DNA of 64,000 nucleotides, taken from UBA4615 sp044368415. GTDB lineage: Bacteria; Pseudomonadota; Gammaproteobacteria; Burkholderiales; Burkholderiaceae_E. Each line of letters starts with the position of its first letter. The first letter of the stretch is position 1. The position numbers and the translations under genes were made by a program. The notes beneath the pieces were generated by a model that saw only the letters and a list, made by a program, of their open reading frames with translations, was not told the origin of the DNA and ran no database searches. The stretch is taken from contig JBIPLJ010000006.1 in NCBI GenBank assembly GCA_044368415.1, positions 1 to 64,000 on the forward strand. Reading direction: 5' to 3'. Shown in pieces: positions 31,273 through 40,166 of this stretch.

Positions 31273-34200
31273 TTGAACGCCTCGTCCCCTGCTGTGCTAG
31301 CCGCCGCGCCCCGACTTCCCGATGCCGCGGCCGGCTTGCCCGAACCGGCACCCGGCGCCGTCAGTATCCTGCCCGCCACCTACGGCTCGGGCGACGCGCT
31401 GCTGCTCGCCGCGCTCGCTGCCCGTCACGCCGCGCAGTCGCGGCTGCTGGTGGTGGTCACCGCGTCCGCGCTCGACGCCTCTCGGATCGCCGACGAGACC
31501 CGCTGGTTCGCGCCATCGCTGCGCGTGCGTGTGCTGGCAGACTGGGAGACCCTTCCCTACGACGCGTTCTCCCCGCATCAGGACCTGGTGTCGGACCGGC
31601 TCGCCACGCTCTTCGAACTGCAGGGCCGGCGCGTCGACCTGCTGGTGATCGCCGCGACCACTGCGCTGCACCGCCTGCCACCGGCCGCCTTTGTCGCCGG
31701 CCACACCTTCGCGTTCCGAAAGTCGCAGAAGCTCGACGAGACGGGGCTGCGCGGGCAGCTGTCGCTGGCGGGCTACGAGCACGTCTCACAGGTGGTGCGC
31801 CCGGGCGAGTTCTGCGTGCGCGGCGGCCTGATCGACCTGTTCCCGATGGGATCGGCCCTGCCCTACCGGCTCGATCTCTTCGGCGACGAGGTCGAATCAA
31901 TCCGCGCCTTCGATCCGGACTCGCAGCGCAGCCTGTATCCGGTGGATTCGGTGCAGATCCTGCCGGGCCGCGAGTTCCCGCTCGACGATGCCGCGCGCAC
32001 CGCTTTTCGCGGCCGTTGGCGCGAGCGCTTCGAGGGCGACCCATCCAAGGCCGGCCCTTACCGCGACGTCGGCAACGGCATCGCAAGCGCGGGCATCGAG
32101 TATTGGCTGCCGCTGTTCTTCGAGTCGACCGCGACACTCTTCGACTATCTGCCGCCGGACGCGCTGCTTGCCACACACGGCGACGTCGAAGGCGCCGGCC
32201 GGCGTTTCAGCGAGGAGACGGCGCAGCGGCATCGGTTTCTCGCCAACGATTCGCAACGCCCACTGCTGCGGCCGGACGAGCTCTTCCTCGGCGTCGAGCC
32301 CTTCTTCGTCGCCGCCCGCGCGCACGGTCGCTATGCGCTGCGCGAGCCGCGCAGCGCGCTGGCGCAGGCGGACGAGGCGCTGCCGGCGGCGGCGCCAGTC
32401 ACCTCCACCGAGTTGTCGGCGCGCCGTGTGCCGCACTCCGCGTCGCTGCCGCCGATGGCGGTCGAGCGGCGCGCCGATGCGCCGCTCTCCAGGCTGGCCT
32501 CCTGGCTCGATTCCACCGACGAGCGCGTACTGATCGTCGCCGAGTCCGCAGGCCGGCGCGAGACCCTGGCACAGCTCCTCGCCGAGCACCAGCTCGATCT
32601 GCCGCAGGTCGACGACTGGAAGGCGTTCGCCGACTCCGGTCTGACCCGAGCGCTGGGCATCGGCCCGATCGCCGAGGGCTTCCGGCGCACCGGCGAGCCG
32701 GGCATCGCGCTGGTCACCGAGAGCGAGCTGTTCGCCGGCACGGCGAAGCGCCGGCGCGGCCGCCGCCAGGAAGCGGTGACCGACGTCGACGCGATCATCC
32801 GCGACCTGTCGGAGCTCTCGCTCGGCGATCCGGTGGTGCACGCCCAGCACGGCATCGGCCGTTACCGGGGGCTGGTCAACCTCGACCTGGGCGACGGCCC
32901 GACCGAATTCCTGCACCTGGCGTATGCGAACGAGGCGACGCTCTACGTGCCGGTCTCGCAGCTCCACCTGATCGGCCGCTACTCGGGTGCCTCGCCCGAG
33001 GAGGCGCCGCTGCACGGGCTGGGCTCGGGCCAATGGGAACGCGCCAAGCAGAAGGCCGCCAAGCGCGCCCGCGACACGGCCGCGGAGCTCCTCAACCTCT
33101 ATGCACGGCGCGCGGCGCGCCAGGGGCACGCATTCAGCTTCGACGCCCGCGACTACGAGCGCTTCGCCGAAGGCTTCGGCTTCGACGAGACGCCCGACCA
33201 GCTCGCCGCGATTCACGCCGTCACTCAAGACCTGGTGTCCGGCAAGCCGATGGACCGGCTGATCTGCGGGGACGTGGGCTTCGGCAAAACCGAGGTGGCG
33301 CTTCGCGCGGCCTTCGTGGCGGCGGCCGACGGCAAGCAGGTGGTGATCCTGTGCCCGACCACGCTGCTCGCTGAGCAGCACTTCGAGACTTTCAAGGACC
33401 GCTTCTCGAACTGGCCGATCAAGCTCGCCGAGCTGTCGCGGTTCAGGAGCCCTAAGGAAGTCCGCGCGGCGCTCGAGGGCCTCGCCGATGGCACGATCGA
33501 CATCGTCATCGGCACCCACAAGCTGCTGTCGAAGGACGTCGCCTTCAAGCGCCTGGGGCTCGTGATCATCGACGAGGAGCACCGCTTCGGCGTGCGCCAG
33601 AAGGAGACCCTCAAGGCCCTGCGCACCGAGGTCGACGTGCTGACCCTGACCGCCACGCCGATTCCGCGCACGCTCGCGATGAGCCTCGAGGGGATCCGCG
33701 ACTTCTCTGTCATCGCCACCGCACCGCAAAAGCGGCTCGCGATCAAGACCTTCGTGCGGGCCGAGACCGAGGGGACGATCCGCGAGGCGCTGTTGCGCGA
33801 ACTGCGGCGCGGCGGCCAGGCGTATTTCCTGCACAACGAGGTCGACACGATCGAGAACCGGCGCCAAATGCTCGAGAAGCTGGTGCCGGAGGCGCGGGTG
33901 GTAGTGGCCCACGGCCAGATGAACGAGCGCGAGCTCGAGCGCGTGATGCGCGAGTTCCACGCGCAGCGCGCCAACGTGCTGCTGTGTACGACGATCATCG
34001 AGACCGGCATCGACGTGCCCACCGCCAACACCATCGTGATGCACCGCGCCGACAAGTTCGGGCTGGCGCAGCTGCACCAGCTACGCGGACGCGTCGGCCG
34101 CTCGCACCACCAGGCCTACGCCTACCTGCTGATCCCAGACGAAGGCGCGATCACCAAGGACGCGACCAAGCGGCTCGAAGCCATCCAGGCGATGGAGGAG

Positions 34201-34818
34201 CTCGGCTCGGGCTTCTTCCTCGCGATGCATGACCTTGAGATCCGCGGCGCCGGCGAGGTGCTCGGCGACTCGCAGTCGGGCGACATGCAGGAGGTGGGCT
34301 TCGGCCTCTATGCCGACATGCTGAACCAGGCCGTGCGGGCGCTGAAGAGCGGCCGCGAGCCTGACCTGAGCGCGCCGCTCGAGGCGGTGACCGAGATCAA
34401 CCTGCACGTGCCCGCGCTGCTACCGGCCGAGTACTGCAGCGACGTCAACGAGCGCCTCACGCTGTACAAGCGGCTGGCCAACTGCACGACGCTCGACGCG
34501 CTCGAGGGTATGCAGGAGGAGCTCGTCGACCGCTTCGGCAAGCTGCCCGAGGCGGCCCGCGCGCTGATCGAGACCCACCGGCTGCGCATCCTGTCGGCGC
34601 CGCTGGGCGTGGCCCGGATCGACGCTGCCGCCGAAGCGGTGGTGATGAGCTTCGTGCCGAACCCGCCGCTGCCACCGGAGAAGATCATCCGCTTCATCCA
34701 ATCGCGCCGCGACGTGAAACTCTCCGGACCCGACCGCCTGCGCTTCACGCTGAAGACCGTCGACCTCACGCAGCGCGTGCAGCGGCTGCGCGAGATCCTC
34801 AAGGCGCTCGCGACATGA
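31273..34818 (+). CDS. mfd: transcription-repair coupling factor Mfd
   Basis: The protein of about 1181 residues has an N-terminal UvrB-homology region. The RNA-polymerase-interacting domain has ELSLGDPVVHAQHGIGRYRG. A RecG-like superfamily 2 translocase has Walker A GDVGFGKTEVAL, DEEH, and LTATPIPRTLAMSL, and the C-terminal TRCF domain follows. Mfd removes stalled RNA polymerase at DNA lesions and recruits UvrA. The start is uncertain: a TTG at 31273 fits best (NASSPAVLAAAP), and a GTG at 31294 is possible. There is no good ribosome site at either. The frame runs open far upstream but into ispDF antisense. It overlaps serB by ATGA. Confidence 0.95.
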   Translation: MNASSPAVLAAAPRLPDAAAGLPEPAPGAVSILPATYGSGDALLLAALAARHAAQSRLLVVVTASALDASRIADETRWFAPSLRVRVLADWETLPYDAFSPHQDLVSDRLATLFELQGRRVDLLVIAATTALHRLPPAAFVAGHTFAFRKSQKLDETGLRGQLSLAGYEHVSQVVRPGEFCVRGGLIDLFPMGSALPYRLDLFGDEVESIRAFDPDSQRSLYPVDSVQILPGREFPLDDAARTAFRGRWRERFEGDPSKAGPYRDVGNGIASAGIEYWLPLFFESTATLFDYLPPDALLATHGDVEGAGRRFSEETAQRHRFLANDSQRPLLRPDELFLGVEPFFVAARAHGRYALREPRSALAQADEALPAAAPVTSTELSARRVPHSASLPPMAVERRADAPLSRLASWLDSTDERVLIVAESAGRRETLAQLLAEHQLDLPQVDDWKAFADSGLTRALGIGPIAEGFRRTGEPGIALVTESELFAGTAKRRRGRRQEAVTDVDAIIRDLSELSLGDPVVHAQHGIGRYRGLVNLDLGDGPTEFLHLAYANEATLYVPVSQLHLIGRYSGASPEEAPLHGLGSGQWERAKQKAAKRARDTAAELLNLYARRAARQGHAFSFDARDYERFAEGFGFDETPDQLAAIHAVTQDLVSGKPMDRLICGDVGFGKTEVALRAAFVAAADGKQVVILCPTTLLAEQHFETFKDRFSNWPIKLAELSRFRSPKEVRAALEGLADGTIDIVIGTHKLLSKDVAFKRLGLVIIDEEHRFGVRQKETLKALRTEVDVLTLTATPIPRTLAMSLEGIRDFSVIATAPQKRLAIKTFVRAETEGTIREALLRELRRGGQAYFLHNEVDTIENRRQMLEKLVPEARVVVAHGQMNERELERVMREFHAQRANVLLCTTIIETGIDVPTANTIVMHRADKFGLAQLHQLRGRVGRSHHQAYAYLLIPDEGAITKDATKRLEAIQAMEELGSGFFLAMHDLEIRGAGEVLGDSQSGDMQEVGFGLYADMLNQAVRALKSGREPDLSAPLEAVTEINLHVPALLPAEYCSDVNERLTLYKRLANCTTLDALEGMQEELVDRFGKLPEAARALIETHRLRILSAPLGVARIDAAAEAVVMSFVPNPPLPPEKIIRFIQSRRDVKLSGPDRLRFTLKTVDLTQRVQRLREILKALAT

Positions 34819-35654
34819 GCCGTCTCATCGTCCAGCATCCTGCGCTCGCAGACGACGCAGTCCGCGCGATCACGCAGGCCGTCGGTGCACCGCCCGCCGA
34901 GCGCCGCCCCGCGCTCGTCCGCTGGGAGCAGGTCACGCTCGACGGCGAGCGCGTGTCGGCGCTCGCCGAGACCTGGGGCGTGGACGCCGAGCTGGTCCGT
35001 CCGGGTATGCGGCTGGCCGATTTCCGGCTGGCCGCCTTCGACATGGACTCGACGCTCATCACCATCGAGTGCGTCGACGAGATCGCCGACTACGTCGGCC
35101 GCAAGGCCGAGGTCGCCGCGATCACCGAGGCCACGATGCGCGGCGAGATCGCCGACTACGACGAGAGCCTGCGCCGGCGCGTGGCGCTGCTGGCGGGCCT
35201 GCCCGAATCCACGCTCGAACGCGTCTGGGACGAGCGTGTGCGGCTGTCGCCCGGTGCCGATACGCTGGTGGCGGCGCTGTGTGACGCGGGTCTGCACACC
35301 CTGCTGGTCTCCGGCGGCTTCACCTTCTTCACCGACCGGCTGCGCGCGCGCCTCGGCCTCGACCTGTCGCGCTCGAACCTGCTCGAGGTCGAAGGCGGGC
35401 GCTTGACCGGGCGCCTCGTCGGTCCGATCGTCAATGCCGAGGCCAAGCAGCGGATCGTCGAGCAGACCTGCGCGCGGGTCGGCTGCACGCCGGCCCAGGC
35501 GATCGTCATCGGCGACGGCGCGAACGATCTGCGGATGATGTCGATCGCCGGCCTGTCGGTGGCGTTCCATGCCAAGCCGGTCGTGCGCAACGAGACGATG
35601 CATGCGATCAACCACTGCGGGCTGGACGCGATCCTGAACTTCTTCGAGGGCTGA
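34815..35654 (+). CDS. serB: phosphoserine phosphatase SerB
   Basis: The 279-residue HAD enzyme has the nucleophile motif DMDSTLITIECVDEIAD (Asp76 and Asp78), motif II in LLVSGGFTFF, and motif III in VIGDGANDLRMM. The N-terminal 65 residues are a short ACT-like region, as in other SerB proteins. It dephosphorylates phosphoserine in the last step of serine synthesis. Its ATG overlaps the mfd stop (ATGA), so the two are co-translated. The mfd-serB pairing occurs in other betaproteobacteria. It is convergent with trpB2. Confidence 0.94.
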   Translation: MSRLIVQHPALADDAVRAITQAVGAPPAERRPALVRWEQVTLDGERVSALAETWGVDAELVRPGMRLADFRLAAFDMDSTLITIECVDEIADYVGRKAEVAAITEATMRGEIADYDESLRRRVALLAGLPESTLERVWDERVRLSPGADTLVAALCDAGLHTLLVSGGFTFFTDRLRARLGLDLSRSNLLEVEGGRLTGRLVGPIVNAEAKQRIVEQTCARVGCTPAQAIVIGDGANDLRMMSIAGLSVAFHAKPVVRNETMHAINHCGLDAILNFFEG

Positions 35655-35667
35655 GGGACCTGAGGAA

Positions 35668-35683
35668 CGCCGCCGTGGCGGCG
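35668..35683. terminator. short hairpin between serB and the TrpB2 gene
   Basis: CGCCGC and GCGGCG pair around a CGTG loop in the 45-base gap between the two convergent genes. It could end transcripts from both sides, but there is no T run on either strand. Confidence 0.3.
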
Positions 35684-35699
35684 CCCCCGTGGGCCCGCC

Positions 35700-37070
35700 T
35701 CAGGCCGCCTCGGGCACGCTCGGCAACCCGGACAGGGCCATCGCCAGTTCCTGGGGATCGTACTGCTGGTCTGTCAGCTTGCCCGCCGCGTAGTCGATGT
35801 ACGCCTGCATGTCGAAGTGGCCGTGCCCGCACAGGTTGAAAAGAATCGTCTCCGAGCGCCCTTCCCGCTTGCAGCGCAGCGCCTCCTCGATCGCGCCCTT
35901 CACCGCGTGGTTCGCCTCGGGTGCCGGCACGATGCCCTCGGCGCGTGCAAAGGTCACGCCGGCTGCGAAGCACTCGGTCTGGTGGTAGGCGCTCGCCTCG
36001 ATCAGGCCGAGTTCCTTCAAGTGCGAGACCAGCGGCGCCATGCCGTGATAGCGCAGCCCGCCGGCGTGGAAGCCCGGCGGCGTGAAGGTCGACCCGAGGG
36101 TGTGCATCTTGGTGAGCGGCGTCATGTGCGCGGTGTCGCCGAAGTCGTAGGCGTACTTGCCGCGCGTGAGCGACGGGCAGGCTGCCGGCTCGACAGCGAC
36201 GATGCGCGCGCGGCGCCCGCCGCGCAGGGCGTCGCCGATGAACGGAAACGCGATGCCCGCGAAGTTCGAGCCGCCGCCGGTGCAGCCGACCACGACGTCC
36301 GGCCATGCGCCGGCCATCTCCATCTGCTCCATCGATTCCAGGCCGATGATGGTCTGGTGCAGCAGCACGTGGTTCAACACCGAGCCGAGCGCGTACTTGG
36401 TGTCCTCACGCTGCACCGCGACCTCGACGGCCTCGGAGATCGCGATGCCGAGCGACCCGGGGTGGTTCGGCGTGCGCTCGAGCACACTGCGGCCGTAAGC
36501 CGTCTCGGTCGACGGTGACGGCAGGCAGCGCGCGCCGAAGGTCTCCATCAGTGCGCGCCGGTACGGCTTCTGGTCGTACGAGACGCGCACCTGGAACACC
36601 AGGACCTCGAGGCCGAACAGGTTGCCCGCGAAGGACAGCGACGAGCCCCACTGGCCCGCGCCCGTCTCGGTCGACAGGCGCTTGACGCCCGCTTCCTTGT
36701 TGTAGAACGCCTGCGCAACGGCGGTGTTCGGCTTATGCGAGCCCGCCGGGCTCACGCCCTCGTACTTGTAGAAGATCTTCGCGGGCGTGCCCAGGACCTT
36801 CTCCAGTCGGTGTGCGCGATACAGCGGCGCGGGACGCCAGAGCCGGTAGACCTCGCGCACCGGCTCGGGGATCTCTACCTCACGCTCGGTGGTGACCTCC
36901 TGCATGATCAGTTCCATCGGGAACAGCGGCGCGAGGTCGTCCGGCCCCACCGGCTGCAGGGTGCCAGGGTGCAGCACCGCGGGCAGCGGCTTGGGCAGAT
37001 CGGCCTGGATGTTGTACCAGCGCTTCGGGATCCGGTTCTCGGGCAGTAGGTATTTGGTCGGTTCAGTCAT
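35700..37070 (-). CDS. TrpB2-type tryptophan synthase beta-like enzyme
   Basis: The 456-residue PLP enzyme matches the TrpB2 (long) class, not the TrpB1 that pairs with TrpA. The PLP lysine is Lys113 in GVSPAGSHKPNTA. The phosphate loop is VVGCTGGGSNFAG, and the characteristic TrpB2 insert with STETGAGQWGSSLSFA is present. TrpB2 makes tryptophan from indole and serine (or phosphoserine in some archaea) without the usual TrpA activation, and may salvage indole. The neighbouring serB on the opposite strand makes serine, which may be chance. A strong ribosome site, AGGAGACG, precedes the ATG. No trpA is nearby. Confidence 0.9.
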   Translation of the reverse strand: MTEPTKYLLPENRIPKRWYNIQADLPKPLPAVLHPGTLQPVGPDDLAPLFPMELIMQEVTTEREVEIPEPVREVYRLWRPAPLYRAHRLEKVLGTPAKIFYKYEGVSPAGSHKPNTAVAQAFYNKEAGVKRLSTETGAGQWGSSLSFAGNLFGLEVLVFQVRVSYDQKPYRRALMETFGARCLPSPSTETAYGRSVLERTPNHPGSLGIAISEAVEVAVQREDTKYALGSVLNHVLLHQTIIGLESMEQMEMAGAWPDVVVGCTGGGSNFAGIAFPFIGDALRGGRRARIVAVEPAACPSLTRGKYAYDFGDTAHMTPLTKMHTLGSTFTPPGFHAGGLRYHGMAPLVSHLKELGLIEASAYHQTECFAAGVTFARAEGIVPAPEANHAVKGAIEEALRCKREGRSETILFNLCGHGHFDMQAYIDYAAGKLTDQQYDPQELAMALSGLPSVPEAA

Positions 37071-37195
37071 CGTCGTCTCCTAGTGGGTCGGGTGCTGTCG
37101 CGTGCGTTCGGACGATGATGCCTGCGGTCCGCTCGGCTGTGCAACGACCCGTCTGGCCCACTCAGCGCGCACCGGCCATCGCGCGCCGTGTCCGA

Positions 37196-38665
37196 CTACC
37201 GGCGCGCGGCGGCCCGCTTGCGCGCGGTGGGCGCGGGCGCCGCCGCCCGCAAGCCGGACTCGGCGCCCGCGACCGCGCCGAACAGGTCGTGTGAGTCCGA
37301 CGCCTCGATGATGATGTCCACGAAACCACCAGCCTTCAGCGAGGGATGTGGCGCGATGTGCACAACGCCGTCGATCTCGGGCGCGTCGGCCGAGGAGCGC
37401 CCGATGGCGCCCTCGGGGCCAGCGGCGTCGATCAGCACGCGCTGCACGCTGCCGACCTTGCGCTTGAGCAGGCGCCGGCTGATTCGCTGCTGGACCTGCA
37501 TGAAGCGCTTGCGCCGGTCCTCGCGCACCTCGTCTGGCAGCGCGCCGTCGAGTTCGTTGGCGGTCGCGCCCTGGACCGGCGAGTAGGCGAAACATCCGAC
37601 ACGATCGAGCTCCGCTTCCTTCAGGAAGGCCAGCAGATCCTCGAACTGCGCCTCAGTCTCGCCGGGGAAGCCGGCGATGAAGGTGCTCCGCACGGTCAGC
37701 GCCGGCACGATCTTGCGCCAGCCCTGGATGCGCTCGAGGTTGCGCTCCCCGCTCGCGGGCCGCTTCATCCGCTTGAGGACCTCCGGATGCGAGTGCTGGA
37801 ACGGCACGTCCAGGTACGGCAGCACCGTGCCCTCGGCCATCAGCTCGAGCACCTCGTCGACGTGCGGGTACGGATACACGTAGTGCAGCCGGATCCAGGC
37901 GCCGTGGTCCTTCGCGATGCGGCCGAGCTCACTGCAGAGCTCGGTCATCCGGGTACGCACCGGCCGGCCGTCGACGAAGTCGGTGCGGTAGCGGATGTCG
38001 ACCCCGTACGCGCTGGTGTCCTGCGAGATCACCAGCAGCTCCTTGACGCCGGCCTTGAGCAGCGCCTGCGCCTCGCGCAGCACCTCGCCGATCGGACGGC
38101 TCACTAAGTCGCCGCGCATCGACGGGATAATGCAGAAGCTGCATCGGTGGTTGCAGCCCTCGGAGATTTTCAGGTAGGCATAGTGGCGCGGAGTGAGCTT
38201 GACGCCGCCGTCGGGCACCAGGTCGACGAACGGATCGTGCGGACGCGGCAGGTGCGTGTGGACGTGGCCCATCACTTCCTCGAGCGCATGCGGACCGGTG
38301 ACTGCGAGAACACTCGGATGCGTCTCGGCGACCAGGCTGCCGCCCTCGCTGCCGGCCTTCGCACCCAGGCAGCCGGTGACGATGACCTTGCCGTTCTCGG
38401 CCAGCGCCTCGCCAATCGCGTCGAGCGACTCGCGCACTGCGTCGTCGATGAAGCCGCAGGTATTGACCACCACCAGGTCGGAGTCCTGGTAACTCGGCGA
38501 GATCACGTAGCCCTCTGCGCGCAGCTGCGTGACGATTCGCTCGGCATCGACGAGGGCCTTCGGGCAGCCAAGGCTGACAAAACCTACGCGAGGAGCGACC
38601 CCGGCGGTCGATGCGGCGGGTGCACGGGGGACGGCGCGAGGCCGCTTGACGGGGACGGAGGGCAT
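37196..38665 (-). CDS. rimO: ribosomal protein S12 methylthiotransferase RimO
   Basis: This 489-residue radical-SAM enzyme adds a methylthio group to Asp89 of ribosomal protein S12. The N-terminal UPF0004 domain has cluster cysteines Cys34, Cys70 and Cys99. The radical-SAM cluster is Cys171, Cys175 and Cys178 in EGCNHRCSFCIIPSMRG, and a TRAM domain follows. The ATG at 38665 was chosen; an in-frame TTG 33 bases upstream is less likely. There is an unusual extra C-terminal tail of about 25 residues rich in alanine and arginine, probably RNA-binding or simply unstructured. A TAGAAT box at 38711-38706 may be its -10. Confidence 0.94.
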   Translation of the reverse strand: MPSVPVKRPRAVPRAPAASTAGVAPRVGFVSLGCPKALVDAERIVTQLRAEGYVISPSYQDSDLVVVNTCGFIDDAVRESLDAIGEALAENGKVIVTGCLGAKAGSEGGSLVAETHPSVLAVTGPHALEEVMGHVHTHLPRPHDPFVDLVPDGGVKLTPRHYAYLKISEGCNHRCSFCIIPSMRGDLVSRPIGEVLREAQALLKAGVKELLVISQDTSAYGVDIRYRTDFVDGRPVRTRMTELCSELGRIAKDHGAWIRLHYVYPYPHVDEVLELMAEGTVLPYLDVPFQHSHPEVLKRMKRPASGERNLERIQGWRKIVPALTVRSTFIAGFPGETEAQFEDLLAFLKEAELDRVGCFAYSPVQGATANELDGALPDEVREDRRKRFMQVQQRISRRLLKRKVGSVQRVLIDAAGPEGAIGRSSADAPEIDGVVHIAPHPSLKAGGFVDIIIEASDSHDLFGAVAGAESGLRAAAPAPTARKRAAARR

Positions 38666-38705
38666 CGCGGACGGGCCTGCGCGGCCCGGTTCGGTCAAAC
38701 CTCCG

Positions 38706-38711
38706 ATTCTA
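38706..38711 (-). promoter_or_regulatory. -10 candidate of rimO
   Basis: TAGAAT on the minus strand lies 40 bases before the rimO ATG in the gap after phaR. No fitting -35 was seen. Confidence 0.35.
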
Positions 38712-38761
38712 TCGCGCCGGCGGGGTGATCCTGCCGCACGGCCGGGCCGCTCCCAAGCCGG

Positions 38762-39358
38762 TCACTTCTGGCCGGGCTCGCCGGGAGGCGCAGACGGGGG
38801 GGCGCCGGGAGGCTTCGCGTCGAGTGCGCCGGGGAACGGGAAGTTCTGGAATACCGACCGGGCCTGCTGCTGCATCTGTTCCTGCATCTGCACGAACAGG
38901 TTCTTCGACTGGTCGATGTAGTGGCTCATCATGCCCTGCATCATCGGCGCCTGGACCTGCATGAACTGGGTCCAGAGCTCGGGGCTCGCGCCCAGCCCCT
39001 TCGGATCGTAGAAGGCCTTCGACTGGTCCTGGAACTTCTGCTGGACCTCGACGAACGCCACCATCGACTTCTCGAGGTAGGTGCCCATCATCCCCTGCAT
39101 GGCGTGGCCGTAGAAGCGGATGATCTGGGAGAGCATCTGAGAGGAGAACAGTGGCGCGCCACTGGCCTCCTCCTCCAGGATGATCTGCAGCAAGATGCTG
39201 CGCGTCAGGTCGACCTCGGACTTGGCATCGATGACCCTGAAGTCCTCGTTCTCCAGTACCAGCTGCTTGACATCGGCGAGCGTGATGTACGCGCTCGTCC
39301 GCGTGTCGTAGAGGCGCCTGTTCGGGTACTTCTTGATCAATCTCGAGGCATTTGCCAC
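38762..39358 (-). CDS. phaR: polyhydroxyalkanoate synthesis repressor PhaR
   Basis: The 198-residue protein has the PHB/PHA accumulation regulator DNA-binding domain: RLIKKYPNRRLYDTRTS and YITLADVKQLVLENEDFRVID at residues 6-45. The PHB_acc region follows, and a glutamine/methionine-rich helix and proline-rich tail end the protein. PhaR represses phasin and its own gene, and leaves DNA when it binds PHA granules. It lies downstream of phaB on the same strand, with a 30-base gap, giving phaC-phaB-phaR. The phaA thiolase gene is not present here. Confidence 0.93.
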   Translation of the reverse strand: MANASRLIKKYPNRRLYDTRTSAYITLADVKQLVLENEDFRVIDAKSEVDLTRSILLQIILEEEASGAPLFSSQMLSQIIRFYGHAMQGMMGTYLEKSMVAFVEVQQKFQDQSKAFYDPKGLGASPELWTQFMQVQAPMMQGMMSHYIDQSKNLFVQMQEQMQQQARSVFQNFPFPGALDAKPPGAPPSAPPGEPGQK

Positions 39359-39388
39359 CGATGTCTCCCAGGTCTTTGCCGCGCCGCA

Positions 39389-40123
39389 TCATCCCATATG
39401 AAGACCCCCGTTGCACGAAAAGTCAGCTCCGGTGGTGTACCCGGCATCGTCGGTGGAGAGCCAGCCGCAAATCGAGCCGATCTCGTCGGCGCGTCCGAGC
39501 CGCTTGACCGGGATGGTCTGGATGATCTTCTCGCGCACGTCCTCACGGACCGCCATCACCATGTCGGTGGCGATGTAGCCCGGGCTGACGGTGTTGACCG
39601 TCACGCCCTTGGCCGCCACTTCCTGGGCGAGCGCCATCGTGAAGCCGTGCATGCCGGCCTTGGCCGCCGAGTAGTTGGTCTGGCCGAACTGGCCCTTCTC
39701 GCCATTGACCGACGAGATGTTGATGATCCGTCCCCATCCCTTGTCGAGCATGCCGTCGATGACCTGTTTGGTCACGCAGAACAGGCTGTTCAGGTTGGTG
39801 GCGATGACCGCGTTCCAGTCGTCGAGCGACATCTTGCGGAAGGCGCCATCACGGGTGATGCCGGCGTTGTTGACCAGCACGTCCGGGTTGCCGTACTCGG
39901 CCTTGACCTTGTCGAACGCCGCCTTCGTCGACTCCCAGTCGGACACGTTGCCGACCGATGCAATGAAGGTGTAGCCCTCGGCCTTCTGCTCGGACAGCCA
40001 CTTGTCGAAATTGCGGGTCGGACCGCAGCCGGCGATCACGGTGTAGTCCATGTCGTGGAACTTGCGGCAGATCGCGGTACCGATGCCGCCCATGCCGCCG
40101 GTCACGTATGCGAGCTTGCTCAT
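39389..40123 (-). CDS. phaB: acetoacetyl-CoA reductase PhaB
   Basis: This 244-residue short-chain dehydrogenase has the cofactor motif VTGGMGGIGTAI, NNAG at residues 85-88, and the catalytic Ser138, Tyr151 and Lys155 (NISSVNG and NYSAAKAG). It reduces acetoacetyl-CoA to (R)-3-hydroxybutyryl-CoA with NADPH, the monomer for PHB. The AGCGPTRNFDKWL text after strand 2 is typical of PhaB and separates it from FabG. The start at MSKLAYVTGG has GGAGAC upstream. It lies between phaC (43-base gap) and phaR. Confidence 0.94.
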   Translation of the reverse strand: MSKLAYVTGGMGGIGTAICRKFHDMDYTVIAGCGPTRNFDKWLSEQKAEGYTFIASVGNVSDWESTKAAFDKVKAEYGNPDVLVNNAGITRDGAFRKMSLDDWNAVIATNLNSLFCVTKQVIDGMLDKGWGRIINISSVNGEKGQFGQTNYSAAKAGMHGFTMALAQEVAAKGVTVNTVSPGYIATDMVMAVREDVREKIIQTIPVKRLGRADEIGSICGWLSTDDAGYTTGADFSCNGGLHMG

Positions 40124-40166
40124 TGTCTGTCTCCATCGGGCCCGTATCCCGGGCATTGGTTCAAGG

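Noticed and set aside
31897..34077. Long open frame antisense to mfd
   Set aside because: A mirror of the mfd coding frame. No start signal and no family features.
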